57,330 nucleotides of DNA from Luteimonas sp. J29 (GCF_000472505.1 NZ_AWZR01000001.1:120362-177691), one strand, 5' to 3'. Positions 8,708 through 22,312 are shown, counted from the first letter of the stretch. Translations and numbers: made by a program. The notes: generated by a model not told the origin, from the sequence alone.

Positions 8708-9463
8708 ATGGCCCGCACCATCCTCATCACCGGCGCCACCGCCGGGTTCGGCGCCGCCGCCGTCCGGCGCTTCCTCGCCGACGGCTGGCAGGTGGTCGCC
8801 ACCGGCCGCCGCGCCGGCCGCCTGCAGGCGCTGCGCGACGAGCTCGGTGGCGACCGCCTGCACGTGGCCGCGTTCGACATCCGCGAGGCCGAAGCGATGC
8901 AGGCCGCGCTCGATGCGATCCCGGCGCCGTTTCGCGGCATCGACGTGCTGGTCAACAACGCCGGGCTCGCGCTCGGCACCGCGCCGGCGCAGCGCGCCAG
9001 CCTCGCGCAGTGGCGGCAGATGATCGACACCAACATCACCGCCCTGGCCACGCTCACCCATCGCCTGCTGCCGGTGCTGATCGAGCGCCGCGGCGCGATC
9101 ATCAACATCAGTTCGATCGCCGGCAGCTACCCGTATCCGGGCGGCAACGTGTACGGCGGCACCAAGGCCTTCGTCACCCAGTTCTCGCTCGGGCTGCGCT
9201 CGGACCTGCACGGCACCGGCGTGCGCGTGACCTCGATCGAACCGGGCATGGCCGAGACCGAGTTCACCCTGGTGCGCACCGGGGGCGACCGCGCCGCGTC
9301 CGATGCGCTCTACGCCGGCGCCAACCCGATCACCGCCGAGGACATCGCCGGCGTGATCCACTACGTCGCCACGCTGCCGCCGCACCTCAACGTCAACCGG
9401 TTCGAGATCATGCCGGTCTCGCAATCCTTCGCCGGCTTCCAGGTCCACCGCGAACCGCAATAG
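8708..9463 (+). CDS. ydfG: NADP-dependent short-chain dehydrogenase, YdfG type
   Basis: A 251-residue classical SDR, close in length to E. coli YdfG (248), which oxidises L-allo-threonine, serine and 3-hydroxy acids with NADP. Visible are the nucleotide-binding TGATAGFG (8-15), NNAG (83-86), the catalytic serine in ISSIAGS (135-140) and YGGTK (Y149, K153), followed by the family-typical IEPGMAETEF and FAGFQVHR segments. The Arg-rich stretch after beta-2 (TGRRAGR) favours NADP. It stands alone between two repeat elements, convergent with the next gene. Confidence 0.88.
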   Translation: MARTILITGATAGFGAAAVRRFLADGWQVVATGRRAGRLQALRDELGGDRLHVAAFDIREAEAMQAALDAIPAPFRGIDVLVNNAGLALGTAPAQRASLAQWRQMIDTNITALATLTHRLLPVLIERRGAIINISSIAGSYPYPGGNVYGGTKAFVTQFSLGLRSDLHGTGVRVTSIEPGMAETEFTLVRTGGDRAASDALYAGANPITAEDIAGVIHYVATLPPHLNVNRFEIMPVSQSFAGFQVHREPQ

Positions 9464-9479
9464 CCGGCCTGCGCCGCCG

Positions 9480-9605
9480 ACGCGGGAGCGGCTTCAGCCG
9501 CGACCGGCGAATCCGGATGCAACGTCCTTCCGATCCGTCACGGCTGCGAACGGCGTGATGGAGCCGCTCCAGCGCGGCCGAGCCAGGCGAAGCCGGCTCC
9601 CGCGT
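9480..9605. repeat. Intergenic element with imperfect inverted ends
   Basis: The left end acgcgggagcggctt (9480) and the right end aagccggctcccgcgt (9590-9605) are reverse complements apart from one inserted base. The core ggagcggcttcagccgcga resembles the REP-type palindrome spread through pseudomonad and xanthomonad genomes. It lies between two convergent genes and probably ends transcription from both. Confidence 0.6.
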
Positions 9606-9641
9606 GCCAGGAGCGCGCGCCGCCGGGGCGGCGGGACCGCG

Positions 9642-10592
9642 CTACTGCGCCGGAACCCAGGCGAAGCTGCCGTCCTCGCGGCGCTCGATCCGCCCCACGC
9701 CCGGGAACGGGAAGTGCGGCGAGGCGATCGCCAGCCCCTCGTCCGCGGCGCGGGCCAGCAGCGCCTCGCGGCTGGCCTCGGCCACCGGCGCGTCGCCGTC
9801 GAACCGGATCGTCCAGCGCGGACGCCGGACCGAGATCACGTGGTGGTGGGCGGCGTCGCCGATGTAGAGCAGGCGCGCGTCGCCGTCCTTGACCAGGTAG
9901 GCGCTGTGGCCCGGCGTATGACCGTCCACCGCCACCGCGTCCACGCCCGGCACCACGTCCCCGGCGCCCGGCGCGAAGGTGTCCACTTGCGACGCGATCG
10001 CCTGCACCAGCGCGGCCTGGCCTGCGTCGGCCTGCATCGCGGCCCATTCGGGTTCGGACAGGCGCACCGTGGCATTGGGGAAGGCCGGCTGGCCGTTGCC
10101 GTCGACCAGTCCGCCGACGTGGTCGCCGTGCGCGTGGCTGATGAACACGTCCGTGACCTGCGCCGGTTCCACGCCCGCCGCGCGCAGCGACTGCGGAAAG
10201 CGTCCGCCGTCGGCGAAGCTGGCCGCGCCGGCCCCGGTATCGAACAGCATTACGCGCTCGCCGGCGGTCACCAGCAGGCCCTGGATGGACAGCTGCAGCG
10301 GATCGGTGGCCAACCCTTCGGCCTGCAGCAGCGCGTCGACGTCGGCCCTGGGCTGGCCGACCGCGAGGATGGTGCCGTCGTTGGGCAGGGTGATGTCGCC
10401 GTCGCGGACCATCGCCGCCTCGAAGGCGCCGATCGCAAAGCGGTGCACGTCGGGCGAACTGTCCGGCACGGCTTCGGCCGCGGGCGCTTCGGCCTGCGCG
10501 GCGGGTGCCGGCGGCTGTTGCGAGCACGCGGCGCAGGCGAGGGCGATGGCGCTGGCCAGGGCCAGCAGGCGATGGCGGGAGGCGATGGTCAT
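9642..10592 (-). CDS. Exported metallo-beta-lactamase-fold hydrolase, probable lipoprotein
   Basis: The 316-residue protein has the zinc-binding signature HAHGDH (H153, H155, D157, H158), a downstream GHTPGHS histidine and GDAAHH, so it is a binuclear metallo-hydrolase of the MBL fold. The N-terminus is a signal peptide with cysteines at 20 and 23 (ALACAAC); C23 is the likelier lipidation site but the lipobox is imperfect. An Ala/Pro linker follows (24-45). Related proteins include quorum-quenching lactonases and broad hydrolases; the substrate cannot be read from the sequence. The start was chosen at MTIASR because longer frames upstream belong to other genes. Confidence 0.82.
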   Translation of the reverse strand: MTIASRHRLLALASAIALACAACSQQPPAPAAQAEAPAAEAVPDSSPDVHRFAIGAFEAAMVRDGDITLPNDGTILAVGQPRADVDALLQAEGLATDPLQLSIQGLLVTAGERVMLFDTGAGAASFADGGRFPQSLRAAGVEPAQVTDVFISHAHGDHVGGLVDGNGQPAFPNATVRLSEPEWAAMQADAGQAALVQAIASQVDTFAPGAGDVVPGVDAVAVDGHTPGHSAYLVKDGDARLLYIGDAAHHHVISVRRPRWTIRFDGDAPVAEASREALLARAADEGLAIASPHFPFPGVGRIERREDGSFAWVPAQ

Positions 10593-10777
10593 GCAAGGTT
10601 CCCCGGCGTCCAGGAGGTCGGCGCGAGGATAGCAAGGCGCCGCGGCGTGGTTCGACGCCCGCAACGCCGGGACGGGGCGCGCGTGCATGGCGCGTCGCAG
10701 GCTGGACGCGCGCAGGCCCGGCGCCGGTGCCGGGAAGCGGCGACGGCGCCCGGGCCAGGGCGTCGCCGCAGCGCCGC

Positions 10778-12667
<1,890 letters not shown>

Positions 12668-12733
12668 CGGCGGTCACCGGGCGGGGGGCGGGAGGCCATT
12701 CTAGGGCCTGCCCGCCACGGCCGGGGTTGCAGT

Positions 12734-14593
12734 TCAGCGCGTGCCCTTGCGGTAGACCGGTTCGCCGCACAGCCGGCGCACCTGGCGCGCGAGCCGGGCC
12801 TGGTGGGTGCCGGTAGACAGCTCCAGGGTCGCGCCGGGCAGGGCCAGCGACTGCTCCAGCTGCGCCAGTCCGGCGGCTTCGCTCACCACCGATCCGCGCC
12901 AGTCGAGCAGCACGAGGTAATGCGGCGGCGTCCCGGACAGCGCCGGGGTGCGGCGTACGATCCATGCGCGGGCCACCCGCGGTTCGCAGGCCAGGCGCGC
13001 GCCCAGGCGGCGCAGGGCGTCGGCATCGAGGTCGTGCGGCTGCAGCGCGTCCGCCGGGGCCGCACCGTCTTCCGGGGCGGCCGGCGCGGGACCGGCCAGC
13101 GCCGCGAACGTGGCGCACAGGGCCTGGATCCGGGCGATGGCCTCCGGCGCCAGGCCCGGACCGAGCGCCAGCGCCTGCAGTGCGTCCAGCGCGGCCCGGG
13201 CGGCGCGCGGATCGAGCTCCACCGCCCGCTGCAGCCTGACGGCGCCGGCCGCGGGGTCGTCCCCGCGCAGCTGGAGCAGGCCGGCGCGCAGCAGCGACGG
13301 GACGTGGTCCGGGCTGGCGGCGAGCGCGCGCTCGTAGGCCGGCAGCGGGTCGATATCGATCCGCACCTGCTCGGAGAGCCGCGCGAGTTCGGCCAGCTCG
13401 GCCGCGGTCGGCGCCGCCAGCGCTTCGAGCGCGGCGAGCCTGCGGCGGTCGGCGGCGGCGGCCTCGTACCCCGCCTGCCACTGCGCGCGCACGGCGTCGC
13501 GCCAGGCATCGTCGAAGCGGCGTTCCAGTCGCGCCTCCAGGTCGCCGAGCATGGCCGCCGCCGGCTCCGCCGCGGCCCGCGCTCGCGGCCGGGCGTCCAG
13601 CGCCTGGAGACGCTGGAGCAGGGTGGGATGGGTGTCGGAAGGATCCGCCGCAGGCTGCGGTGCATCCGCGGCCGCCAGCCGCGCGACATCGTCGAGGCCG
13701 CCAGAGGTGGCCGCCTGCAGCAGCGGCGCCTGCAGCTGCGCCGGGGGATGGGACTGGATGCGCGCACGCGCCCACAGCCGCGGCCAGAAACGCGCCTCCA
13801 GGCGACGCGAGGCCAGCTCGATCGTCGCCAGCGCGTCGGCCGCGGCCTGGGCGCCCACCGCGCGCGCGGACGCGGCGTCGGCCGCGTACTCGTGCGCCCG
13901 GGCGAGGGCGCGGCTGGCGAGGTCGAAGCGCGGTGCCAGCCAGCCGTAGAAGCGCGACAGCAGCCAGGCGAACCCGAACCCGTGCGCGCCCAGCCCGTCG
14001 CGCAGCCGGTACCAGGTGCCGCGCGAGAGGTGGACCCAGGCGGCGAAGCGGCCGTCGTCGGCGGTGAAATGCCCGAACTCGTGCGCGATCACCGCCGCCA
14101 GCCGTTCCCGGTCGAGGATCCGCAGCAGCGGCAGGCCCAGCACCAGCACGTGCCGGTGGCCGAGCAACCCGAGCGCGCGCGGGAGGCTGGCGGCCCTGGC
14201 GTTCAAGTCGCCGTCGATGACGATGCCCTCGAGCGGCGGCGCGCCCATGGCCCGGCGCAGGCGCTCGACCTCGGCCTGCAGCGCCGGCGCCTCGCCGGGC
14301 GCCAGCCGGTGGCCCTCGGGCGGCTCGAACCGCACCCACAGGGTGCGCACCACCACGGCCGCGACCGCGGCCGGCAGGACCAGCACGTAGGCGTGTTCCG
14401 GCCCCAGCGCGCCGCCGCCGAGCAGGTGCGCGGCAACCAGCACGAACGGTGCCAGCACGAGCACCAGCACGCCGACCACCACGCCGTGGCCGAGCAGGGC
14501 GAGCGCCAGAAGGCGCAGGCGCACGTCCGTGGGCGGCCGCGCCGCCGCGCGCGGGCCGCGCCCATCTTCGTGCTGTCCGCCGCCTTCGGCCAT
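12734..14593 (-). CDS. M48-family membrane metalloprotease with C-terminal repeat region
   Basis: A 619-residue protein with two N-terminal membrane segments (about 24-50 and 68-85), then the zinc protease motif HEFGHF and the third-ligand helix HEYAADAASA typical of M48 (Ste24/HtpX-like) enzymes. The C-terminal 300 residues are Ala/Leu/Arg-rich helices with tetratricopeptide-like stretches (PAYERALAASPDHVPSLLRAG), suggesting a binding platform. Family members degrade misfolded membrane or periplasmic proteins. It lies between speA and speE; I see no functional link to polyamines. Confidence 0.82.
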   Translation of the reverse strand: MAEGGGQHEDGRGPRAAARPPTDVRLRLLALALLGHGVVVGVLVLVLAPFVLVAAHLLGGGALGPEHAYVLVLPAAVAAVVVRTLWVRFEPPEGHRLAPGEAPALQAEVERLRRAMGAPPLEGIVIDGDLNARAASLPRALGLLGHRHVLVLGLPLLRILDRERLAAVIAHEFGHFTADDGRFAAWVHLSRGTWYRLRDGLGAHGFGFAWLLSRFYGWLAPRFDLASRALARAHEYAADAASARAVGAQAAADALATIELASRRLEARFWPRLWARARIQSHPPAQLQAPLLQAATSGGLDDVARLAAADAPQPAADPSDTHPTLLQRLQALDARPRARAAAEPAAAMLGDLEARLERRFDDAWRDAVRAQWQAGYEAAAADRRRLAALEALAAPTAAELAELARLSEQVRIDIDPLPAYERALAASPDHVPSLLRAGLLQLRGDDPAAGAVRLQRAVELDPRAARAALDALQALALGPGLAPEAIARIQALCATFAALAGPAPAAPEDGAAPADALQPHDLDADALRRLGARLACEPRVARAWIVRRTPALSGTPPHYLVLLDWRGSVVSEAAGLAQLEQSLALPGATLELSTGTHQARLARQVRRLCGEPVYRKGTR

Positions 14594-14658
14594 GGCGCCC
14601 CCGTCCGTGTCCGGGCCATCGTAGTGGATCGGCCACGGAACCGTGCGTGCGCGCTGGC

Positions 14659-14664
14659 TACAAT
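14659..14664 (+). promoter_or_regulatory. Possible -10 element for speE
   Basis: TACAAT, 79 bases upstream of the speE start, is one of few near-consensus -10 hexamers here. No good -35 box is visible. Confidence 0.35.
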
Positions 14665-14742
14665 GGCGCCCCGCGACGCGCCCGCCGCGGGGCCGTGCGC
14701 ATGGCGCAGGGCACGCACCACTCCATCCCCAGGACCGCCCCC

Positions 14743-15594
14743 ATGACCGCCAGCGACTGGCTCCACGAGCAGTTCGAGCCCACCGGCTCGTCGATCGGCT
14801 TCCGCGTCACCCGCAAGCTCGACGAGGTGCAATCGCCGTTCCAGAAGATCGAGGTCTGGGAGTCGACCGACTGGGGCAACGTGATGCTCATCGACGGCGC
14901 GATGATGGTGACCACGCGCGACAACTTCCTCTACCACGAGATGATGGCGCACCCGGCGCTGTTCACCCATCCGGACCCGAAGCGGGTGGTGATCATCGGC
15001 GGCGGCGACTGCGGCACGCTGCGCGAGGTCCTGCGCCATCCGGGCGTGGAGAAGGCGGTGCAGTGCGACATCGACGAGCAGGTCACGCGCATGGCCGAGA
15101 AGTACTTCCCGGAGCTGTGCGAGTCGAACGGCGACCCGCGCGCGGAAGTCCTGTTCGACGATGGCATCGCGTACATGCGCAACGCCGAACCGGCGAGCCT
15201 GGACGTGGTGATCGTCGACTCCACCGACCCGGTCGGGCCGGCCGAGGGCCTGTTCAACCAGGCGTTCTTCGAAAGCTGCCACCGCGCGCTGAAGGACGAC
15301 GGCATCCTGGTCCAGCAGTCCGAGTCGCCGCTGGCGCTGCTGGACCTGATGCGCGAGATGCGCGCGGAGATGGCCAAGGCCGGCTTCGACAGTTTCCAGA
15401 CCCTGCCGTTCCCGCAGCCGTGCTACCCCACCGGCTGGTGGAGCTGCACCATGGCGCGCAAGGGCGGGCGCGGCTTCGGCTTCCGCGAGGCCGATGCGCG
15501 GGCCAAGCCGTTCGCCACGAAATACTACAGCGCCGAGGTGCACCTGGGCGCGCAGGCGCTGCCGCCGTTCGTGGCGCAGGCGCTGGACGGCTGA
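14743..15594 (+). CDS. speE: Spermidine synthase
   Basis: Transfers the aminopropyl group from decarboxylated S-adenosylmethionine to putrescine. The 283-residue protein has the polyamine-synthase core: the SAM-binding GGGDCGTLREVL, the catalytic VDSTDPVGPAE (Asp), QQSESP and the substrate-binding CYPTGWW. The start at MTASDW gives the usual length; an in-frame ATG at 14701 would add 14 residues with no counterpart in the family. It is divergent from the M48 gene. Confidence 0.96.
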   Translation: MTASDWLHEQFEPTGSSIGFRVTRKLDEVQSPFQKIEVWESTDWGNVMLIDGAMMVTTRDNFLYHEMMAHPALFTHPDPKRVVIIGGGDCGTLREVLRHPGVEKAVQCDIDEQVTRMAEKYFPELCESNGDPRAEVLFDDGIAYMRNAEPASLDVVIVDSTDPVGPAEGLFNQAFFESCHRALKDDGILVQQSESPLALLDLMREMRAEMAKAGFDSFQTLPFPQPCYPTGWWSCTMARKGGRGFGFREADARAKPFATKYYSAEVHLGAQALPPFVAQALDG

Positions 15595-15601
15595 GCCGCA
15601 G

Positions 15602-15636
15602 GGCGGTCGCGGCCGGGCATACCGGCCGCGACCGCC
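15602..15636. terminator. Bidirectional terminator hairpin between speE and the P-II gene
   Basis: A perfect 15-bp stem (15602-15616 with 15622-15636) around a 5-base loop sits between two convergent genes. It lacks a T-run on either strand, so it may pause or protect transcripts rather than act as a canonical terminator. Confidence 0.6.
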
Positions 15637-15649
15637 GGGGATTGGCGCG

Positions 15650-17957
<2,308 letters not shown>

Positions 17958-18014
17958 CCCCGTCGCCGGATCCCGGCCCGGCGGGCCCCTGCGGCAGGCG
18001 GCCGGCTTCCGCCG

Positions 18015-18020
18015 TATGCT
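18015..18020 (+). promoter_or_regulatory. Possible -10 element for the S9 peptidase gene
   Basis: TATGCT lies 30 bases upstream of the start codon. No -35 box is evident. Confidence 0.25.
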
Positions 18021-18049
18021 CGGTGCCCCGAACCTGCCCGGAGCCGTCC

Positions 18050-20107
18050 ATGCATCGCCTGCTGCTTGCCTCCGCCGTCGCCGTCGCCCTCGCCGCCACC
18101 GGCGGCACCGCCACGGCCGCGCCGGCCTCGCTCGACGAGGTGGAACTGATCCCGCGCGATGCGCTGTTCGGCAATCCCGAGCGCGCCAACGTGCAGATGA
18201 GCCCCGACGGCCGCTACCTGAGCTGGGTCGCGCCGCTGGAGGGCACGCTCAACGTCTGGGTCGCGCCGGCCAACGATCCGTCCGCGGCGCGCGCGGTGAC
18301 CCGCGACACCGCGCGTGGTATCCGCAGCTATTTCTGGTCTCATCTGCCCGACACCCTGCTGTACCTGCGCGACACCGGCGGCGACGAGGACTTCCACCTG
18401 TACGCGGTCGACCTGCGCAGCGGCGCCGCCCGCGACCTGACCCCGTACGGGAAGACCACCGCCCGGGTCGTGGGCGTGAGCAGGCGTCATCCGGGCACCG
18501 TGCTGGTGGGCATGAACGACCGCGACCCGCAGTGGCACGACCTGTACCGGGTCGACCTGGCCAGCGGCGAGCGCACCCTGGTCGAGGAGAACACCGGCCA
18601 GATCGGCGAATACGTGGCCGACGCCGACTACCAGCTGCGCTTCGCCACCCGCTCGCGCCCCGACGGCGGCCTCGACCTGCTGCGCCGCACCGGCGACGGC
18701 TGGGAGAAGTACGACGAGGTGCCCTTCGAGGATGGCCTGAGCACCGGCTACGCCGGCCTCACCGACGACGGCTCCACCCTCTACCTGCGCGAATCGCGCG
18801 GGCGCAACACCAGCGCCCTGTTCGCGATCGACACCGCCACCGGCGAGCGCCGCCTGGTGCACGAGGACGCGCGCGCCGACATCGGCGGCGGGCTCGCCGA
18901 TCCGGCCACGGGGGAAGTGCAGGCGGTGTCGGTCAACTACCTGCGCGAGGAGTGGACGGTGCTCGACGATGCGATCCGCGCCGATCTCGAGCGCATCGCC
19001 GCGATCGGCCCCGGCGAGGCGTCGATCAATACCCGCACCCTCGACGACCGGACCTGGATCGTGGCGTATTCGGCCGCCGAGTCGCCGGTCGAGTACTACC
19101 GCTACGACCGCGACGGCCACGGCAACGGCGAGCTGACCCACCTGTTCTCCGGCCGCCCGGCGCTGGCCGGCAAGCCGCTGGTGCCGATGTGGCCGCTGGA
19201 ACTGGAGTCGCGCGACGGCAAGACCCTGGTGAGCTACCTCACCCTCCCGGCGCATGCCGACGCCGATGGCGACGGCAAGGCCGACAGCCCGGTGCCGCTG
19301 GTGCTGCTGGTGCACGGCGGCCCCTGGGCGCGCGATGCCTACGGCTACAGCGGCTGGCAGCAGTGGCTGGCCAACCGCGGCTATGCGGTGCTGAGCGTGA
19401 ACTACCGCGGCTCGACCGGCTTCGGCAAGGACTTCACCAACGCCGGCGACGGGGAGTGGGCGGCCGGCATGCACGACGACCTCATCGACGCGGTGCAGTG
19501 GGCGGTCGAGTCGGGCACCACCACCGCCGACAAGGTCGCGATCATGGGCGGCAGCTACGGCGGCTACGCCACCCTGGTCGGCCTCACCTTCACCCCGGAC
19601 ACCTTCGCCTGCGGCGTCGACATCGTCGGTCCGGCCAACCTCAACACCCTGCTCTCCACCGTGCCGCCGTACTGGGCCAGCTTCTACAAGCAGATCGTGC
19701 GGCGCATGGGCGACCCGGAGACCGAGGAAGGCCGCGCCTGGCTCACCGAACGCTCCCCGCTCACCCGCGTCGACGCGATCCGCAAGCCGCTGCTGATCGG
19801 CCAGGGGGCCAACGACCCGCGCGTGAAGCAGGACGAGAGCGACCAGATCGTCAACGCGATGACCGCCAAGGGGATCCCGGTCACCTACGTGCTGTTCCCC
19901 GACGAAGGCCACGGCTTCGCCCGCGCCGAGAACAGCAAGGCGTTCAACGCCGTGGCCGAGGGCTTCCTCGCCCAGTGCCTGGGCGGCCGCGCGCAGCCGA
20001 TCGGCGACGACTTCAAGGGCTCGAGCATCACCGTCCCCACCGGCGCCGACGGCGTCCCCGGCCTGGCCGAGGCGCTGCGGTCGCATACCCGGGACGTGCG
20101 CCAGTAA
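18050..20107 (+). CDS. Secreted S9-family prolyl oligopeptidase / acylaminoacyl peptidase
   Basis: A 685-residue serine peptidase with an N-terminal signal peptide (about 1-24, cleaved after TATAA). A beta-propeller region of roughly 350 residues is followed by an alpha/beta-hydrolase domain. The catalytic triad is readable: S502 in GGSYGG, D589 in GANDPRV and H621 in DEGHGF; the oxyanion segment HGGPWARD precedes it. A DADGDGKAD loop between the domains could bind calcium. Xanthomonads carry many such exported peptidases for peptide scavenging. Substrate preference is not deducible. Confidence 0.92.
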   Translation: MHRLLLASAVAVALAATGGTATAAPASLDEVELIPRDALFGNPERANVQMSPDGRYLSWVAPLEGTLNVWVAPANDPSAARAVTRDTARGIRSYFWSHLPDTLLYLRDTGGDEDFHLYAVDLRSGAARDLTPYGKTTARVVGVSRRHPGTVLVGMNDRDPQWHDLYRVDLASGERTLVEENTGQIGEYVADADYQLRFATRSRPDGGLDLLRRTGDGWEKYDEVPFEDGLSTGYAGLTDDGSTLYLRESRGRNTSALFAIDTATGERRLVHEDARADIGGGLADPATGEVQAVSVNYLREEWTVLDDAIRADLERIAAIGPGEASINTRTLDDRTWIVAYSAAESPVEYYRYDRDGHGNGELTHLFSGRPALAGKPLVPMWPLELESRDGKTLVSYLTLPAHADADGDGKADSPVPLVLLVHGGPWARDAYGYSGWQQWLANRGYAVLSVNYRGSTGFGKDFTNAGDGEWAAGMHDDLIDAVQWAVESGTTTADKVAIMGGSYGGYATLVGLTFTPDTFACGVDIVGPANLNTLLSTVPPYWASFYKQIVRRMGDPETEEGRAWLTERSPLTRVDAIRKPLLIGQGANDPRVKQDESDQIVNAMTAKGIPVTYVLFPDEGHGFARAENSKAFNAVAEGFLAQCLGGRAQPIGDDFKGSSITVPTGADGVPGLAEALRSHTRDVRQ

Positions 20108-20119
20108 CCGCGCGTGGCG

Positions 20120-20142
20120 CGCTCCCCGCGGCGCGGGGAGCG
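20120..20142 (+). terminator. Hairpin after the S9 peptidase gene
   Basis: A perfect 10-bp stem (cgctccccgc, 20120-20129, with 20133-20142) with a 3-base loop starts 13 bases past the stop. There is no T-run. Confidence 0.5.
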
Positions 20143-20290
20143 GCCGGCCCGGGCGGTGGGCGGACCTCCGGCGTTGCGCGTCGCAGGCGCGCGTGCGCGA
20201 GGGCCTCCGGGCCGGCGCGCAACGGCTGGTTGCCGGGCCGGTCATGCGTCGCTGCCGATTGCGGCCCGTCCCCGGGCCGGCGCGGGCCCT

Positions 20291-22147
20291 TCAGCCTGGC
20301 GCCGCGCTGGCCCCGAATCCCTGCACCAGCTCCGCGTTCTCCACCGCTTTCGAGAACAGGAACCCCTGCGCCCGTTCCACGCCGCAGTCGCGCAGGGCGC
20401 GCACCTGGGCCTCGGTCTCGACGCCTTCGGCGACCACGTCCAGGCCGGCGTGGCGGGCGAGCCCGGCGATCGCCTGGACGATGGCGAGGTCGCGCGTGTC
20501 GCCGGGCAGGCCGGAGATGAAGCTGCGGTCGAGCTTGAGCACGTCGATCGGCAGGCGCTTGAGGTGGGACAGCGAGGAATAGCCGGTGCCGAAGTCGTCG
20601 AGGGCGATCGAGATCCCGAGCTCGCGCAGGCGCTTGAGGGTGTCCACGGCGGTCTCGACGTCCGGCAGCAGCGCGCTCTCGGTCAGCTCCACGCACAGCC
20701 GCGACGGCGGCAGGCCGCTGTCGGCCAGGGCCTGGCGCACGTCGTCCACCAGCGAGGCCTGGGCGAACTGGCGCGCCGACAGGTTCACCCGCAGCCTGGG
20801 CGCCGGGCCGTCCGCGGGCGCAGGCCAGGCCAGGGCCTGGCGGCAGGCTTCGCCCAGCATCCAGCGCCCGATCGGCAGGATCAGCCCGCAGCCCTCGATG
20901 ATGTCGATGAACTCGCACGCCGGGCGGCAGTTGCCGTCGCTGTCGTGCCAGCGCAGCAGGGCCTCGGCCGCGATCCAGCGGCCGCTCGACAGGTCGACCT
21001 CGGGCTGGAAATGCACCTTGAGCTGGCCCGACTCGAACGCGTCGCGCAGCGCGCGCTCGGTGCGGATGCGCGCGACCAGTTCGCGGTGGCGCCCGGCGTC
21101 GAACACCTCGCAGCGGTGCAGGCGCGAGCTGCGCGCCGTGAGCGCGGCGGTCTCGGCGTTGCGCAGCAGGTTGTCGGCCGATGGCGCCGACAGGTCGCGC
21201 GCGAAGGCGATGCCGGCGGTGACGATGGCGGCGGTGCCGCTGACGTCGAGCTGGGCCTGGACCAGGTCGGTGCAGCGTTCGGCCAGTTCCAGGGCCTCGG
21301 TCTCGTGCATCGGCCGGTGCGGCAGCACCGCGAACGCGTTGCCGCGCACGCGCGCGAGCGTGGCGCGTCCGTCGAGCTCTTCGAGCAGGCGGCTCGCGGC
21401 CTCGACCAGGACCTCGTGGCGGGCGTCGCCCTCGTGCGGCGAAGCGTCCAGGTGCAGGTGGATCACCACCGGCCCGGCCTCGCCGCCCGGGATCGGCCGC
21501 AGCGCCGCGTGCACCAGCTGCACCACGTGGTCGCGGTTGGGCAGGCTGGTGTGCGGGTCGAACAGTTCGAGGTGGCGCACCTGCCCTTCGAGCCGGCGCC
21601 GCCGGTCGATCTCGTAGGCCATGGCCACGTAGTCGCCGATGCTGGCGGCGAAGGCCTGGTCCTCGGGCGTCCACACCCGGGACGGGCCGACGTGTTCGTG
21701 GCAGATCACGCCGAGCAGCTCGCCGGCCGAGCGTACCGGCGCGTCGAGCAGCGAGCCGACGCCGTGCCGCCGCAGGTACTCGCCCAGGCCGTTGCCACCC
21801 CCGTCGCGCTCGACCGAGGCCATGTTGATCACCCGCACCTCGTCCAGGGCCTGCGAGTAGTCGCGGTCGACGTGCAGGGCCATGTCGCGCGGCCGGCAGT
21901 GGCGGCCGGTGCTGCGCTGGTAATGGTGCAGGCAGGTCAGCAGGCGGGCATCGGGATCGTGCTGCCAGATGTTGACCCGTTCGACCTCGAGCGTCTCGGC
22001 CGCGGTCTCGCAGATCACCGCGAACGCGTCCTCCAGGCTGCACGCGTCCTGCCACACGCGCCGGGCCAGCGACACCAGCGCCTGGTTGTGGCGCCGGGCC
22101 CAGGCCCCGCGGTCGCGCAATGCACCTGCCTGTACATCGGCTGCCAT
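20291..22147 (-). CDS. GAF / degenerate GGDEF / EAL protein, probable cyclic-di-GMP phosphodiesterase
   Basis: A 618-residue soluble signalling protein: GAF sensor (about 36-180), GGDEF-like domain (about 192-355) and EAL domain (about 365-610). The GGDEF signature reads RGNAF (268-272), so cyclase activity is very unlikely. The EAL domain keeps the catalytic set: E395 in AEALLRW, N455 in RVNLSARQF, E487/E490 in ELTES, D517-D518 in DDFGTG, K538 in LKLDRSF and the AEGVETE glutamate. It should therefore hydrolyse c-di-GMP, perhaps gated by the GAF domain. It is divergent from the indolepyruvate oxidoreductase gene. Confidence 0.9.
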   Translation of the reverse strand: MAADVQAGALRDRGAWARRHNQALVSLARRVWQDACSLEDAFAVICETAAETLEVERVNIWQHDPDARLLTCLHHYQRSTGRHCRPRDMALHVDRDYSQALDEVRVINMASVERDGGGNGLGEYLRRHGVGSLLDAPVRSAGELLGVICHEHVGPSRVWTPEDQAFAASIGDYVAMAYEIDRRRRLEGQVRHLELFDPHTSLPNRDHVVQLVHAALRPIPGGEAGPVVIHLHLDASPHEGDARHEVLVEAASRLLEELDGRATLARVRGNAFAVLPHRPMHETEALELAERCTDLVQAQLDVSGTAAIVTAGIAFARDLSAPSADNLLRNAETAALTARSSRLHRCEVFDAGRHRELVARIRTERALRDAFESGQLKVHFQPEVDLSSGRWIAAEALLRWHDSDGNCRPACEFIDIIEGCGLILPIGRWMLGEACRQALAWPAPADGPAPRLRVNLSARQFAQASLVDDVRQALADSGLPPSRLCVELTESALLPDVETAVDTLKRLRELGISIALDDFGTGYSSLSHLKRLPIDVLKLDRSFISGLPGDTRDLAIVQAIAGLARHAGLDVVAEGVETEAQVRALRDCGVERAQGFLFSKAVENAELVQGFGASAAPG

Positions 22148-22197
22148 CAGCCCCCCTTGGCCCCGGCCTCCGCCGGTCCGGCTCGCGTGGCGTTTGT

Positions 22198-22225
22198 TGT
22201 ATACCCCTGCCGGGGCCCGCGCAAA
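22198..22225 (-). promoter_or_regulatory. Possible sigma-70-like promoter of the GAF-EAL gene
   Basis: On the minus strand TTTGCG (22225-22220) and TATACA (22203-22198) are spaced by 16 bases, about 50 bases before the start codon. The -35 match is poor. Confidence 0.4.
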
Positions 22226-22248
22226 CCGGGCCGCGGGGACGCCACTGT

Positions 22249-22254
22249 TACAAT
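22249..22254 (+). promoter_or_regulatory. Possible -10 element for the indolepyruvate oxidoreductase gene
   Basis: TACAAT lies 59 bases upstream of the start ATG, in the most A+T-rich part of the divergent intergenic region. No clear -35 box. Confidence 0.4.
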
Positions 22255-22312
22255 CGATACCATCTATCAGGACCGGCGGCGATCCCCCGCGCCGCCCGCC
22301 AAGCGAGTTTCC

